A stretch of DNA of 38,896 nt, taken from assembly GCA_043738385.1 (NCBI GenBank), contig JAYUGL010000068.1:1-38896 (forward strand). Reading direction: 5' to 3'. Positions 29,949-38,122 of the stretch are shown here, piece by piece (the first letter of the stretch is position 1; the number at the start of each line of letters is the position of its first letter). Origin of the DNA: JANYCD01 sp043738385 (lineage in GTDB: Bacteria > Pseudomonadota > Gammaproteobacteria > Burkholderiales > Rhodocyclaceae). Both the position numbers and the translations under genes were made by a program. The notes under the pieces were generated by a model that was not told the DNA's origin, ran no database searches, and saw nothing but the letters and a program-made list of their open reading frames with translations.

Positions 29949-30731
29949 TCAAAGGGACCAGTCATACTCGATGATCAAAGGCGCGTGATCGCTGAAACGC
30001 TGCGCCTTATAAACGCTGGCCGCCTTTGCCTTTGCCGCGACGCCGGGAGTGGCGATTTGGTAGTCAATGCGCCAGCCAACGTTGTTGGCCCAAGCCTGTC
30101 CCCGGTTCGACCACCAAGTGTAAGCCTCGCCGGTGGTGTCGGGATGCAACTGTCGATAAACATCGACCCAGCCCAGTTCGTCAAACGCCTGCGTCAGCCA
30201 TGCGCGCTCTTCTGGGAGGAAGCCGGAGTTTTTCTGATTCGACTTCCAGTTTTTGAGATCGATCTCCTGGTGGGCAATGTTCCAGTCGCCGCACAAAATG
30301 ATCTCCCGCCCTTCAGCGCGCAGCGCCACCAGCTGGGGATAAAAGAATTTCATGAAACGAAACTTGGCTTCCTGGCGTTCGGGCGAACTGGAGCCTGAAG
30401 GAAGGTAGAGCGACACGACCGACAGATTGCCCCAGTCAGCGCGGATATAGCGACCCTCGGCGTCGAACTCGGCGTTACCCACGCCCTCGGTCACGCGATC
30501 CGGCTTGTTCCGCGCATACAGTCCAACGCCGCTGTAGCCCTTTTTTTCCGCGCAATGAAACCAGCCGAGGAAACCCTGCGGTGAAAGCATCGCTGCGCTG
30601 AGGTCGGGTAATTGGGCTTTGAGTTCCTGCAAGCAGACGACATCGGCTTGCTGCGCTTCAAGCCAGTCGTACAGGCCTTTGGCAGTCGCGGAACGGATGC
30701 CATTCAAGTTCAAGGAGATGACGCGGAGCAT
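29949..30731 (-). CDS. xthA: Exodeoxyribonuclease III (AP endonuclease)
   Basis: A 260-residue base-excision-repair enzyme that nicks at abasic sites and degrades 3' ends. Family motifs are MLRVISLNLNGIRSA, the metal-binding Glu36 in CLQELKAQ, the YSGVGLYAR segment, CGDWNIAHQEIDLKNWKSN (about 149-167) with the catalytic Asp and Asn, and WRIDYQIATP and SDHAPLIIEY with the catalytic His. The start at 30731 is chosen over upstream codons because it begins the conserved strand; the upstream extension would overlap pyrE. It is divergent from pyrE with only 16 bp between start codons. Confidence 0.96.
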   Translation of the reverse strand: MLRVISLNLNGIRSATAKGLYDWLEAQQADVVCLQELKAQLPDLSAAMLSPQGFLGWFHCAEKKGYSGVGLYARNKPDRVTEGVGNAEFDAEGRYIRADWGNLSVVSLYLPSGSSSPERQEAKFRFMKFFYPQLVALRAEGREIILCGDWNIAHQEIDLKNWKSNQKNSGFLPEERAWLTQAFDELGWVDVYRQLHPDTTGEAYTWWSNRGQAWANNVGWRIDYQIATPGVAAKAKAASVYKAQRFSDHAPLIIEYDWSL

Positions 30732-30732
30732 G

Positions 30733-30766
30733 TAGAATGGAAGGCTTATGACGAGCCCGGATTCTA
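30733..30766. promoter_or_regulatory. Face-to-face -10 boxes of pyrE and xthA
   Basis: TAGAAT on the plus strand at 30733-30738 and the same hexamer on the minus strand at 30766-30761 form a dyad around the 16-bp gap. Read as -10 boxes, pyrE would start near 30745, three bases before its ATG, and xthA near 30754, inside the pyrE coding region. The two transcripts would overlap by a few bases. No strong -35 sequences are seen, so this is tentative. Confidence 0.33.
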
Positions 30767-31401
30767 GCCGCGATTTCATCGCTTTCGCGTGCCAACGCGG
30801 CGTGCTCCGTTTCGGCGAATTCAAGACCAAAGCCGGGCGCCTGTCACCCTATTTCTTCAATGCCGGCCTGTTCAACGACGGTGCCGCGATGGCACAGCTT
30901 TGTGACTTCTACGCTAAGGCCATTCTGGCATCGGGCATCGCCTTCGACGCCCTGTTTGGCCCGGCGTACAAGGGCATCCCGCTAGTCGCAGGAATTGCCA
31001 TGGCGCTGGCGCAACGCGGCTGCAACAAGCCTTTCTGCTACAACCGCAAGGAAGCCAAGGATCACGGCGAGGGTGGCACGCTGGTGGGCGCACCGCTGGC
31101 CGGCCGCGTACTCATCGTGGATGATGTCATCTCGGCCGGCATCTCGGTCAGGGAGTCGGTCGACCTGATCCGCAGCGCTGGCGCCACCGCGGCCGGCGTG
31201 GCAATCGCGTTGGACCGTCAAGAGCGGGGCAGCGGTCAGCTTTCTGCGACTCAGGAAGTACAAAGTACCTATGGAATTCCAGTGATCTGCGTCGCTACCC
31301 TTAATGATCTGATAGGATTCCTCGCAGGGAATGAGGAGCTGGAACGAAACTTGGATGCGGTAATCCGCTATCGGAAACACTATGGAATTCAGGAGGGCTG
31401 A
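30748..31401 (+). CDS. pyrE: Orotate phosphoribosyltransferase
   Basis: A 217-residue enzyme that converts orotate and PRPP to orotidine monophosphate in pyrimidine synthesis. Diagnostic parts are FGEFKTKAGRLSPYFFNAGL, ALFGPAYKGIPLV, the dimer-shared loop YNRKEAKDHGEGG with the catalytic Lys/Asp, and the PRPP motif VLIVDDVISAGISVRES (about 122-138). Length is typical (E. coli 213). The ATG lies 16 bp from the divergent xthA start. The next gene follows three bases after its stop. Confidence 0.97.
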   Translation: MTSPDSSRDFIAFACQRGVLRFGEFKTKAGRLSPYFFNAGLFNDGAAMAQLCDFYAKAILASGIAFDALFGPAYKGIPLVAGIAMALAQRGCNKPFCYNRKEAKDHGEGGTLVGAPLAGRVLIVDDVISAGISVRESVDLIRSAGATAAGVAIALDRQERGSGQLSATQEVQSTYGIPVICVATLNDLIGFLAGNEELERNLDAVIRYRKHYGIQEG

Positions 31402-31404
31402 CCC

Positions 31405-32067
31405 ATGTTGATGCGCACGACGATTTCGGTACTTGTTCTGGGGCTGGTGTTGGTCGTACCCACCGCCAAAGCCGCACGAACTTTCTGTTGTGCCGACGGA
31501 CAAGGCAAGCGGGTATGCAGCGATGTGTTGCCTGATGCCTGTATCAACAAGCCTTACAGCGAGTTCAACGAACGCGGCGTCAGGGGGCCCAACCATGACG
31601 CTCCGCTGACCGAAGCACAACTGGCTGTGCGGGATGCGGAATTGAAGAAAAAACGTGGGGCCGACAAACTGGCGCTGGATCAGCAGCGCCGTGATCAGGC
31701 GCTGCTCAGCACCTACGCTACGGAAGCTGATCTCGATGCCGGGCGAGGCCGGGCAGTGGGAGAGGTTGAGCGCAACATCACGCAGGTTCAGGACAAGCTC
31801 GACCAGGCGCTCAAAGACCAGAAAAAGCTGTCAAACGCTCTTTCGCACTACAAGGCCAAGGGCGAAGAAATCCCGCAGGATTTCAAAGAGCAGGTCAGCC
31901 GCAACACTCTGGAGGTCAAGGGACAACAAGACGCGCTGGTCTCCAAGAAACAGGATTTCGAGCAGATCAAGGCCAAGTTCGAGGCTGACCGGGTTCGCTT
32001 GCGTGAACTGCGCGGCGGCGGCAAACCCGCGGACGACGCCGCCAAGCCCGCAGCGGCGAAACCCTAA
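31405..32067 (+). CDS. Secreted coiled-coil protein (DUF4124-like start)
   Basis: A 220-residue protein with a signal peptide (cleavage near AKA, residue 23) and a Cys-rich head, TFCCADGQGKRVCSDVLPDA then CINKPYSEFNERG, that recalls DUF4124 proteins. A long charged helical region (about 75-205: LDQQRRDQALLSTYATEADL, then EVERNITQVQDKLDQALKDQ) has heptad spacing and is probably a coiled coil. The tail is Ala/Lys/Pro. It is predicted to be periplasmic; no enzymatic motif. An ATG two codons later is an alternative start. It is co-directional with pyrE (3-bp gap), and its stop overlaps the gatB stop region on the other strand. Confidence 0.75.
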   Translation: MLMRTTISVLVLGLVLVVPTAKAARTFCCADGQGKRVCSDVLPDACINKPYSEFNERGVRGPNHDAPLTEAQLAVRDAELKKKRGADKLALDQQRRDQALLSTYATEADLDAGRGRAVGEVERNITQVQDKLDQALKDQKKLSNALSHYKAKGEEIPQDFKEQVSRNTLEVKGQQDALVSKKQDFEQIKAKFEADRVRLRELRGGGKPADDAAKPAAAKP

Positions 32068-33548
32068 CCGACCAGCTTCTTGCGCAGCAGGTCGTTCACC
32101 TGCTGCGGATTGGCCTTCCCTTTCGTGGCCTTCATCGCCTGGCCTACCAGTGCGTTGAAGGCCTTTTCCTTGCCGGCGCGAAATTCTTCGACGGATTTCT
32201 GGTTGGCGGCGAGCACTTCGTCGATGATTTTTTCGATGGCGCCTGCGTCGTTCATTTGACGAAGCCCTTCAGATTCGATCAATTTCGAAATACGGTCAAC
32301 GCCCCCGTCTGCCGAAACATCTGAACGCTGAACGCCAACATCACTAGGGCTCCGATTCCAAAGTAGTTCGACGAGATGCTTTGCGCCGTTGTTGTTGATG
32401 GTTCCATCCATTACGTAAGATATCACCAAGGCTAGTTCGAGGGGCGTAATCGGGCATTGATCAATCGAGATGTCTTGTGCATTTAGACGACGCGCGATTT
32501 CGCCAGTGATCCAGTTGATTGCGAGCTTGGGCGGCGTAAGTGCTCTAACCATGTTATCGAAATATTTGGCATAGGCCGGACTTTGCGTGAGCAGGGCTGC
32601 ATCGTTCCTCGACAACCCATACTCGTGTCGATATCGCTCGGCCATAGCGTGTGGCAGCTCCGGCATCTCAGTCTTCACATGCTCAATCCATTCAGACGTA
32701 ATCTCCAGCGGAAGCAAATCCGGATCAGGGAAATAGCGATAGTCATGCGCGTCTTCTTTGCTTCGCATGGCGCGGGTTTCGCCTTTGTCCGGGTCAAACA
32801 GCACTGTGGCTTGTTGAATCTTGCGGCCTTCTTCAATCTCGTTGATCTGCCACTGAATCTCGTAGTCGATGGCCTGCTGCATGAACTTGAAGCTGTTGAG
32901 GTTCTTGATCTCGCGTCTTGTACCCAGCGGTTCGCCGGGGCGGCGCACGGACACGTTGGCATCGCAGCGGAAGCTGCCTTCCTGCATATTGCCGTCACAA
33001 ATGCCGATCCACTGCACCAGCGCGTGCAATGCCTTGGCGTAGGCCACGGCCTCGTCGGAGGAACGCATGTCGGGCTCGGACACTATTTCCAGCAATGGTG
33101 TACCGGCGCGATTGAGATCAATACCACTCTTGCCCTGAAAATTTTCATGTAAAGATTTACCCGCATCTTCTTCGAGATGGGCGCGCGTAAGACGAACTGT
33201 CTTTTCGTCAAAACCAACTCGGATCGTCAGCGAACCACCCGAGACAACAGGGATTTCGTATTGGCTGATCTGGTAACCCTTGGGCAAGTCAGGATAGAAG
33301 TAATTCTTGCGCGCAAAAATCGAACGCGGCGCGATCTGTCCGCCAACGGCAAGCCCTAGCTTGATGGCGCAGACCACCGCTTCGCGATTGAGCACCGGCA
33401 GTACACCGGGCAGCGCGATATCTACCGCACAGGCCTGTGCATTGGGCACTGCGCCGAAGGCCGTGGAAGCGCCGGAAAAAATTTTTGATTGGGTCTGAAG
33501 CTGGGTATGTGTTTCCAATCCAATCACGACCTCCCACTGCATGGTCAT
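32064..33548 (-). CDS. gatB: Asp-tRNA(Asn)/Glu-tRNA(Gln) amidotransferase subunit B
   Basis: A 494-residue subunit that phosphorylates the misacylated Asp- or Glu-tRNA carboxylate and binds tRNA. Motifs include WEVVIGLETHTQLQTQSKIF, YFYPDLPKGYQISQYE, AHLEEDAGKS, IDLNRAGTPLLEIVSEPD, EGSFRCDANVSVR, KNLNSFKF and DAHDYRYFPDPDLLPL. The C-terminal YqeY-like tail is AFNALVGQAMKATKGKANPQ. Between VELLWN and IESEGLRQMND there is an insertion of about 15 residues (around 411-428, RSPSDVGVQRSDVSADG) not expected in the family. The middle of the gene also looks more AT-rich than its neighbours. The ATG overlaps the gatA stop by four bases. Confidence 0.95.
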   Translation of the reverse strand: MTMQWEVVIGLETHTQLQTQSKIFSGASTAFGAVPNAQACAVDIALPGVLPVLNREAVVCAIKLGLAVGGQIAPRSIFARKNYFYPDLPKGYQISQYEIPVVSGGSLTIRVGFDEKTVRLTRAHLEEDAGKSLHENFQGKSGIDLNRAGTPLLEIVSEPDMRSSDEAVAYAKALHALVQWIGICDGNMQEGSFRCDANVSVRRPGEPLGTRREIKNLNSFKFMQQAIDYEIQWQINEIEEGRKIQQATVLFDPDKGETRAMRSKEDAHDYRYFPDPDLLPLEITSEWIEHVKTEMPELPHAMAERYRHEYGLSRNDAALLTQSPAYAKYFDNMVRALTPPKLAINWITGEIARRLNAQDISIDQCPITPLELALVISYVMDGTINNNGAKHLVELLWNRSPSDVGVQRSDVSADGGVDRISKLIESEGLRQMNDAGAIEKIIDEVLAANQKSVEEFRAGKEKAFNALVGQAMKATKGKANPQQVNDLLRKKLVG

Positions 33549-34999
33549 ATCCCCTCCGGCATCTTCAGATGCCAGTCGGTCGCCCGCTGGTATTGGTGGG
33601 CCACATTGAGCATGCGCGCTTCGCCGAACCAGTTACCGATGATTTGCAAACCGACCGGCATGTTGTGGTTGCCGAACCCACAGGGCAGCGACATGCCGGG
33701 CAGGCCGGCCAGGTTGGTGGAGATGGTGTAAATGTCGGAGAGATACATCTGTACCGGGTCGGCGCTTTTTTCACCGAACTTGAAGGCGACGGAAGGCGAG
33801 GCCGGTCCCATGATCACGTCGCACTGTTTGAACGCTTCAGCGAAATCGTGGGCGATCAAGCGGCGGATCTTCTGTGCCTTGAGATAGTAGGCATCGTAGT
33901 AGCCATGGGACAACACATAGGCGCCGATGAGGATGCGACGCTTTACTTCGGCGCCGAAACCTTCGGCCCGCGTCTTGCAATACATGTCGGCGAGATCCGT
34001 GTAATCCGCTGCGCGGTGGCCGTAACGCACGCCATCGAAGCGCGATAGATTGCTCGATGCCTCGGCAGGGGCAATGACGTAATAGGCGGGAACCGAGAGC
34101 CCTGAGTTCGGCAAACTGACTTCAATCGTGGTGGCGCCAAGCTTGCGGTATTCGTCCAGGGCGGCTTCCACGGCGGCGCGCACGTCAGCATCCATGCCGT
34201 CGCCAAAGAATTCCCTGGGCAAGCCGATACGCAGACCGTTCAAGGGCTTTTCGAGATCGGCGCTGTAATCCTCGGCGGGTCGCTCCAGCGAAGTCGAGTC
34301 GCGCGCATCGAAACCAGCCATGGCATTCAGCAGCACCGCGCAATCCTCGGCGCTCTTCGCCATTGGCCCAGCCTGATCCAGTGAAGAGGCGAAAGCGATC
34401 ATGCCGTAGCGGGAGACCACGCCGTAGGTCGGCTTGAGGCCGGTTAGACCGCACAGACTGGCCGGCTGGCGAATCGAACCGCCGGTGTCGGTGCCGGTCG
34501 CGGCGGGCGCCAGGCGCGCAGCGATGGCGGCGGCAGAGCCGCCCGACGAACCGCCAGGCACGCGACTTACGTCCCAAGGATTTTTTACCGGGCCGAAAAA
34601 CGAAGTCTCATTGGACGACCCCATGGCGAATTCATCCATGTTGAGTTTGCCCAGCGTCACCATGCCGGCCGCTTTGAGGCGCTCGACCACCGCGGCGTCG
34701 TAAGGTGAGATGAAATTGGACAACATCTTCGAGCCGCAGGTAGTGCGCCAACCCTCGGTGCAAAAGATGTCTTTGTGGGCTAGGGGAATACCGGTCAACA
34801 TACCAGCCTTGCCGGCGGCACGCAGCGCATCGGCGTCCTTGGCCATGGCCAGTGTCTTGTCGCGATCCACGGTGATGAAGGCATTGAGGATAGGGTTGAT
34901 CGTGCCGATCCTATCCAGAAACAGTGTCGCCAGTTCCACTGCCGATATCTGCCTCGCGGCCAAAGCCGCCGCAAGTTCCCTGAGCGATACGTTGATCAT
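33545..34999 (-). CDS. gatA: Asp-tRNA(Asn)/Glu-tRNA(Gln) amidotransferase subunit A
   Basis: A 484-residue amidase-signature glutaminase that releases ammonia for GatB. The Ser-cisSer-Lys triad is visible: Lys76 in LAHKDIF, Ser151 in GGSSGGSAAA and nucleophile Ser175 in TDTGGSIRQPA. GLKPTYGVVSRYGMIAFASS and LPGMSLPCGF follow. The start at 34999 (MINVSLREL) is selected; an upstream extension to 35035 runs through a hairpin element and lacks similarity. Middle gene of gatC-gatA-gatB on the minus strand. Confidence 0.97.
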   Translation of the reverse strand: MINVSLRELAAALAARQISAVELATLFLDRIGTINPILNAFITVDRDKTLAMAKDADALRAAGKAGMLTGIPLAHKDIFCTEGWRTTCGSKMLSNFISPYDAAVVERLKAAGMVTLGKLNMDEFAMGSSNETSFFGPVKNPWDVSRVPGGSSGGSAAAIAARLAPAATGTDTGGSIRQPASLCGLTGLKPTYGVVSRYGMIAFASSLDQAGPMAKSAEDCAVLLNAMAGFDARDSTSLERPAEDYSADLEKPLNGLRIGLPREFFGDGMDADVRAAVEAALDEYRKLGATTIEVSLPNSGLSVPAYYVIAPAEASSNLSRFDGVRYGHRAADYTDLADMYCKTRAEGFGAEVKRRILIGAYVLSHGYYDAYYLKAQKIRRLIAHDFAEAFKQCDVIMGPASPSVAFKFGEKSADPVQMYLSDIYTISTNLAGLPGMSLPCGFGNHNMPVGLQIIGNWFGEARMLNVAHQYQRATDWHLKMPEGI

Positions 35000-35010
35000 G
35001 ACAGACCATT

Positions 35011-35118
35011 CTCGCCCGCAACGCGGGCGAGCCAATTAGTCGCACCCGCCCCGGGTCGGGTGCCGGGGAGGGGAGCCTTACTTGGCGAATGAATCGAATG
35101 AGTAATTCGATTCATTCG
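35011..35118. repeat. Multi-hairpin intergenic element between gatC and gatA
   Basis: Three perfect hairpins lie in the 112-bp gap: CTCGCCCGC/GCGGGCGAG (35011-35019 and 35023-35031, 3-base loop); GCACCCG/CGGGTGC (35042-35048 and 35057-35063); and CGAATGAATCGAAT with its exact complement (35086-35099 and 35105-35118, 14 bp, 5-base loop). ATTAGTC (35035-35041) separates the first two. The third hairpin's right arm is the end of gatC, including its stop. The order hairpin, three bases, ATTAGTC, hairpin recurs in the mreD-mrdA gap with different stem sequences. Confidence 0.75.
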
Positions 35119-35399
35119 ATTACCTTGGGTACCAAGTACAGCCCCGCCTCGACATCGGGTGCAATTTTCTGGAAGTCGGCACGGCGGTCCGGCTCGGTAA
35201 CCCTGTCCTCACGCAGGCGTTGCACAACGTCGACCGCATGCGACATCGGCTCTATGCCGGTGGTATCGACGGTCTGAAGCTGTTCGATAAACGCGAAAAT
35301 GCCTTTGAGTTGGTCGCGGGTGGTTTCGGTCTCGCTGGGGGAAAGTTCGATGCGGGCCAGCCGGGCGATGCGGCGGACTTCGTCAAGGCTCAGTGACAT
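35112..35399 (-). CDS. gatC: Asp-tRNA(Asn)/Glu-tRNA(Gln) amidotransferase subunit C
   Basis: A 95-residue linker subunit that wraps GatA and GatB. It starts MSLSLDEVRRIARLARIELS and contains LKGIFAFIEQLQTVDTTGIE, PMSHAVDVVQRLREDRVTEP and the family end YLVPKVIE. Length is normal. The stop codon lies in the arm of a perfect 14-bp inverted repeat. It is first of gatC-gatA-gatB and divergent from mreB, a typical betaproteobacterial arrangement. Confidence 0.95.
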   Translation of the reverse strand: MSLSLDEVRRIARLARIELSPSETETTRDQLKGIFAFIEQLQTVDTTGIEPMSHAVDVVQRLREDRVTEPDRRADFQKIAPDVEAGLYLVPKVIE

Positions 35400-35411
35400 G
35401 CGGAATCTGGC

Positions 35412-35479
35412 TTAAATGGCGGGCGCGATAGGGTATCATAAGCCCCTTCCCGCCGTCTGGATACCGCATTCCAGACGGC
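35412..35479 (+). promoter_or_regulatory. Candidate mreB promoter and leader hairpin
   Basis: TTAAAT (35412-35417), a 16-bp spacer and TATCAT (35434-35439) form a plausible sigma70 promoter with start near 35446. The leader then forms a perfect 9-bp hairpin, GCCGTCTGG (35452-35460) / CCAGACGGC (35471-35479), 24 bases before the mreB ATG. The hairpin has no T-run and could influence mRNA stability. The -35 match is weak. Confidence 0.4.
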
Positions 35480-35503
35480 TGCAACACCCTGATCGGAATC
35501 ACG

Positions 35504-36547
35504 ATGTTCAGTTCCCTGCGCTCTTATTTTTCGAATGACCTGGCTATCGACCTCGGCACCGCCAACACGCTGATCTATGTGCGTGGCAAAGGCATCGTCT
35601 TGAACGAGCCCTCGGTCGTGGCGATTCGCACTGAGGGCGGCCCCAACGCCAAGAAAACCATCCAGGCGGTCGGCATGGCGGCCAAGGAGATGCTGGGCAA
35701 GACGCCCGGCAACATCACCGCCATCCGGCCGATGAAGGACGGCGTCATCGCTGACTTCACCGTCACTGAGCAAATGCTCAAACAGTTCATCAAGAAGGTG
35801 CATGACTCGCGCCTGTTCTCGCCCAGCCCGCGCATCATTATTTGCGTACCCTGCGGCTCGACCCAAGTGGAGCGTCGCGCCATTCGCGAATCGGCGTTGG
35901 GTGCCGGCGCCAGCCAGGTGTACCTGATCGAGGAGCCCATGGCAGCCGCCATCGGCGCCGATATGCCGGTATCGGATGCCACCGGTTCGATGGTGGTGGA
36001 CATCGGCGGCGGCACCACCGAGGTCGGCGTGATCTCGCTGGGCGGCATGGTGTATGCCGGTTCGGTGCGCGTCGGCGGCGACAAGTTCGACGAGGCCATC
36101 ATCAACTATATCCGCCGCAACTACGGCATGCTGATCGGCGAAGCCACGGCCGAGGCAATCAAGAAGCAGATCGGTTCCGCCTTCCCCGGCTCCGAAGTGA
36201 AGGAGATGGAGGTCAGAGGCCGCAATCTGGCGGAAGGTATTCCGCGCAGTTTCACCATCTCCTCCAACGAAATTCTCGAAGCCCTGACCGACCCGTTGAA
36301 CCAGATCGTCGGCGCGGTGAAAATCGCGTTGGAGCAAACGCCGCCCGAACTCGGCGCCGATATCGCCGAAAAAGGCATGGTGCTGACCGGCGGCGGCGCG
36401 TTGCTGCGCGACATCGACCGGCTACTGATTGAGGAAACCGGGCTGCCAGTGCTGGTGGCGGACGACCCGCTGACCTGTGTGGTACGCGGATCCGGCCTGG
36501 CATTGGAAAAGATGGACAAACTCGGCAGTATTTTTGCCAACGAGTAG
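35504..36547 (+). CDS. mreB: Rod-shape actin homologue MreB
   Basis: A 347-residue actin-fold ATPase that polymerises under the inner membrane and directs side-wall synthesis. Phosphate-binding loops are IDLGTANTLIYVRGKGIVLN (about 12-31) and VDIGGGTTEVGVISLGG (about 166-182), with the adenosine motif TGGGALLRDIDRLL (about 289-302). The N-terminal MFSSLRSYFSNDLA gives the amphipathic membrane anchor typical of MreB. It leads the mreB-mreC-mreD-mrdA operon. The neighbour gatC is divergent. Confidence 0.98.
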   Translation: MFSSLRSYFSNDLAIDLGTANTLIYVRGKGIVLNEPSVVAIRTEGGPNAKKTIQAVGMAAKEMLGKTPGNITAIRPMKDGVIADFTVTEQMLKQFIKKVHDSRLFSPSPRIIICVPCGSTQVERRAIRESALGAGASQVYLIEEPMAAAIGADMPVSDATGSMVVDIGGGTTEVGVISLGGMVYAGSVRVGGDKFDEAIINYIRRNYGMLIGEATAEAIKKQIGSAFPGSEVKEMEVRGRNLAEGIPRSFTISSNEILEALTDPLNQIVGAVKIALEQTPPELGADIAEKGMVLTGGGALLRDIDRLLIEETGLPVLVADDPLTCVVRGSGLALEKMDKLGSIFANE

Positions 36548-36632
36548 TGCTCTCACCGTGTAGTTTGCAAGTCGGCGCCGGCATGGCGTCGGTTTCGACC
36601 TATATTCATCGTCGGGGAGAAGAACAGCCTTG

Positions 36633-37550
36633 ATGTCCGTTGTCGGCCATTCGCCACCCTCATTCTTCAAGCGGGGTCCGGCACCACTCGCCAAGCTGAC
36701 CTTCTTTGTCATTCTGTCAGTGCTGCTATTGGTGGCCGATCTGCGTTTCCATACGCTGGAGTGGGTGCGCCTCGGCGTCGCGACCGCCGCGTGGCCCATG
36801 CAGCGCGTGGCCTATCTGCCGGTCGAGGCTGGCGGCGATCTTGGCAAATACTTTTCCACGCTGGCCACCCTGCATCAGGAAAATGACGGGTTGCGCAAGA
36901 AACAGGTCGCCATTGCCAACCTGCTGCTGCGCCAGAACCATCTCGAAGATGAAAACAAACACTTGCGCGCGCTGCTCGACATGCGGGCGCGGCAGTCGGT
37001 GGAGGGCCGGATTGCGGACATCCTTTACGCGGCGCGTGATCCTTTCTCGCGCAAGATCGTGATCGACAAAGGCATGCAGCAAGGTATTGCGGATGGTCAG
37101 GCGGTGATCGACGATATCGGCGTGATCGGCCAGATCACCCGGGTGTTTCCGCTCACCGCCGAAGTCACCCTGCTCACCGACAAGGGGCAGGCGATTCCGG
37201 TTCAGGTCCAGCGTAACGGGCTGCGCGCCATCTTGGCTGGTGCCGGCGCCGGAATGCTGGAGTTGCGCTACATGGCGACCAATGCCGAGATACAGCCCGG
37301 CGACATCCTGGTCACCTCCGGCCTTGACGGCATTTATCTGCCCGGCTTGCCAGTGGCCAAGGTGATTCACATCGATCACAGCAGCTCCTTCTCCTTCGCG
37401 CGCATCCAGTGCGCGCCGCTGGCCGGAGTAGAACGCCGCGGCCAGGTGCTGGTGCTCGGCAACCGCGAGTCATTGCCGGCACCGCCGGAACAACCGGTGC
37501 CGGAAGAAGAAAAATCCAATCGTGGCAAGCACGTGAAAAAAGGGCATTGA
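36633..37550 (+). CDS. mreC: Rod-shape protein MreC
   Basis: A 305-residue bitopic membrane protein that links MreB to the periplasmic wall machinery. One N-terminal transmembrane helix (LAKLTFFVILSVLLLVADLR, about 20-39) is followed by a coiled-coil stretch (LHQENDGLRKKQVAIANLLL, about 80-110). The MreC beta-barrel core follows (FSRKIVIDKGMQQGIADGQA, VIGQITRVFPLTAEVTLLTD, GDILVTSGLDGIYLPGLPVA). The Pro/Glu/Lys-rich tail is species-variable. The ATG at 36633 is chosen; a TTG one codon earlier is possible. 85 bp separate it from mreB, and mreD follows one base after its stop. Confidence 0.96.
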   Translation: MSVVGHSPPSFFKRGPAPLAKLTFFVILSVLLLVADLRFHTLEWVRLGVATAAWPMQRVAYLPVEAGGDLGKYFSTLATLHQENDGLRKKQVAIANLLLRQNHLEDENKHLRALLDMRARQSVEGRIADILYAARDPFSRKIVIDKGMQQGIADGQAVIDDIGVIGQITRVFPLTAEVTLLTDKGQAIPVQVQRNGLRAILAGAGAGMLELRYMATNAEIQPGDILVTSGLDGIYLPGLPVAKVIHIDHSSSFSFARIQCAPLAGVERRGQVLVLGNRESLPAPPEQPVPEEEKSNRGKHVKKGH

Positions 37551-37551
37551 C

Positions 37552-38079
37552 ATGGCAGTGCAACCGACCCACGCTTCGAATCGCATCCTGCTGCCCGCCC
37601 GCAGCTGGTTCATCATGCTGTCGATGGCGGTGGCGCTGCTGCTGAATCTGATTCCGTTCGGACATCTTCCCGGCGTCCCCGACTGGGTCGCGCTGGCACT
37701 CACTTTCTGGTGCATTCATCAATCCCTCATGATCGGCATGGGCGCGGCCTTTTTCCTCGGCCTGGCGATGGATGTCGCTGATGGGAGCGTCATGGGGCAG
37801 CACGCCCTGGCTTATGTACTGCTCGCCTTTGCGGCAGGAGGATTGTCGCGCCGCCTCCTCTGGTTCCCGCTCGGCCTGCAAGCCTTGCATGTGCTGCCAA
37901 TGCTGCTCGGCATGCAAATTGTGATGCTGCTCACGCGACTGATCAGCGGCGGCGAGTTTCCCGGGTTGTTGTGGTTCCTTTCCAGCTTCGTCGCCACGGC
38001 GCTCTGGCATCCGCTCACCCACCTGCTGCTGCTGCCACAGTATCGTCCGACGGAACGTGACGACAATCGCCCTATATGA
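37552..38079 (+). CDS. mreD: Rod-shape protein MreD
   Basis: A 175-residue inner-membrane protein with about five hydrophobic helices, fitting MreD: LLPARSWFIMLSMAVALLLN, PDWVALALTFWCIHQSLMIG, MGAAFFLGLAMDVADGSVMG with the family's GLxxD motif, QHALAYVLLAFAAGGLSRRL and the last helix near LLWFLSSFVATALWHP. It bridges MreC and the Rod complex. Its last four codons and stop are inside a 16-bp perfect inverted repeat whose other arm lies just downstream. Confidence 0.95.
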   Translation: MAVQPTHASNRILLPARSWFIMLSMAVALLLNLIPFGHLPGVPDWVALALTFWCIHQSLMIGMGAAFFLGLAMDVADGSVMGQHALAYVLLAFAAGGLSRRLLWFPLGLQALHVLPMLLGMQIVMLLTRLISGGEFPGLLWFLSSFVATALWHPLTHLLLLPQYRPTERDDNRPI

Positions 38080-38102
38080 GCATTCGCTCATATAGGGCGA
38101 TT
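38065..38102. repeat. 16-bp perfect inverted duplicate of the mreD end
   Basis: AATCGCCCTATATGAG (38065-38080) is followed by a 6-base loop and its exact reverse complement CTCATATAGGGCGATT (38087-38102). The left arm encodes the last residues NRPI and the TGA stop of mreD. The right arm therefore looks like an inverted copy of the gene end. There is no T-run after it, so it is not a clear terminator. Confidence 0.9.
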
Positions 38103-38122
38103 TCGTCCCAACTAACGGCCCT

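Noticed and set aside
35390..36337. 315-codon open frame on the minus strand opposite mreB
   Set aside because: Mirror of MreB codon usage; His/Asp/Gly-rich sequence with no family pattern.
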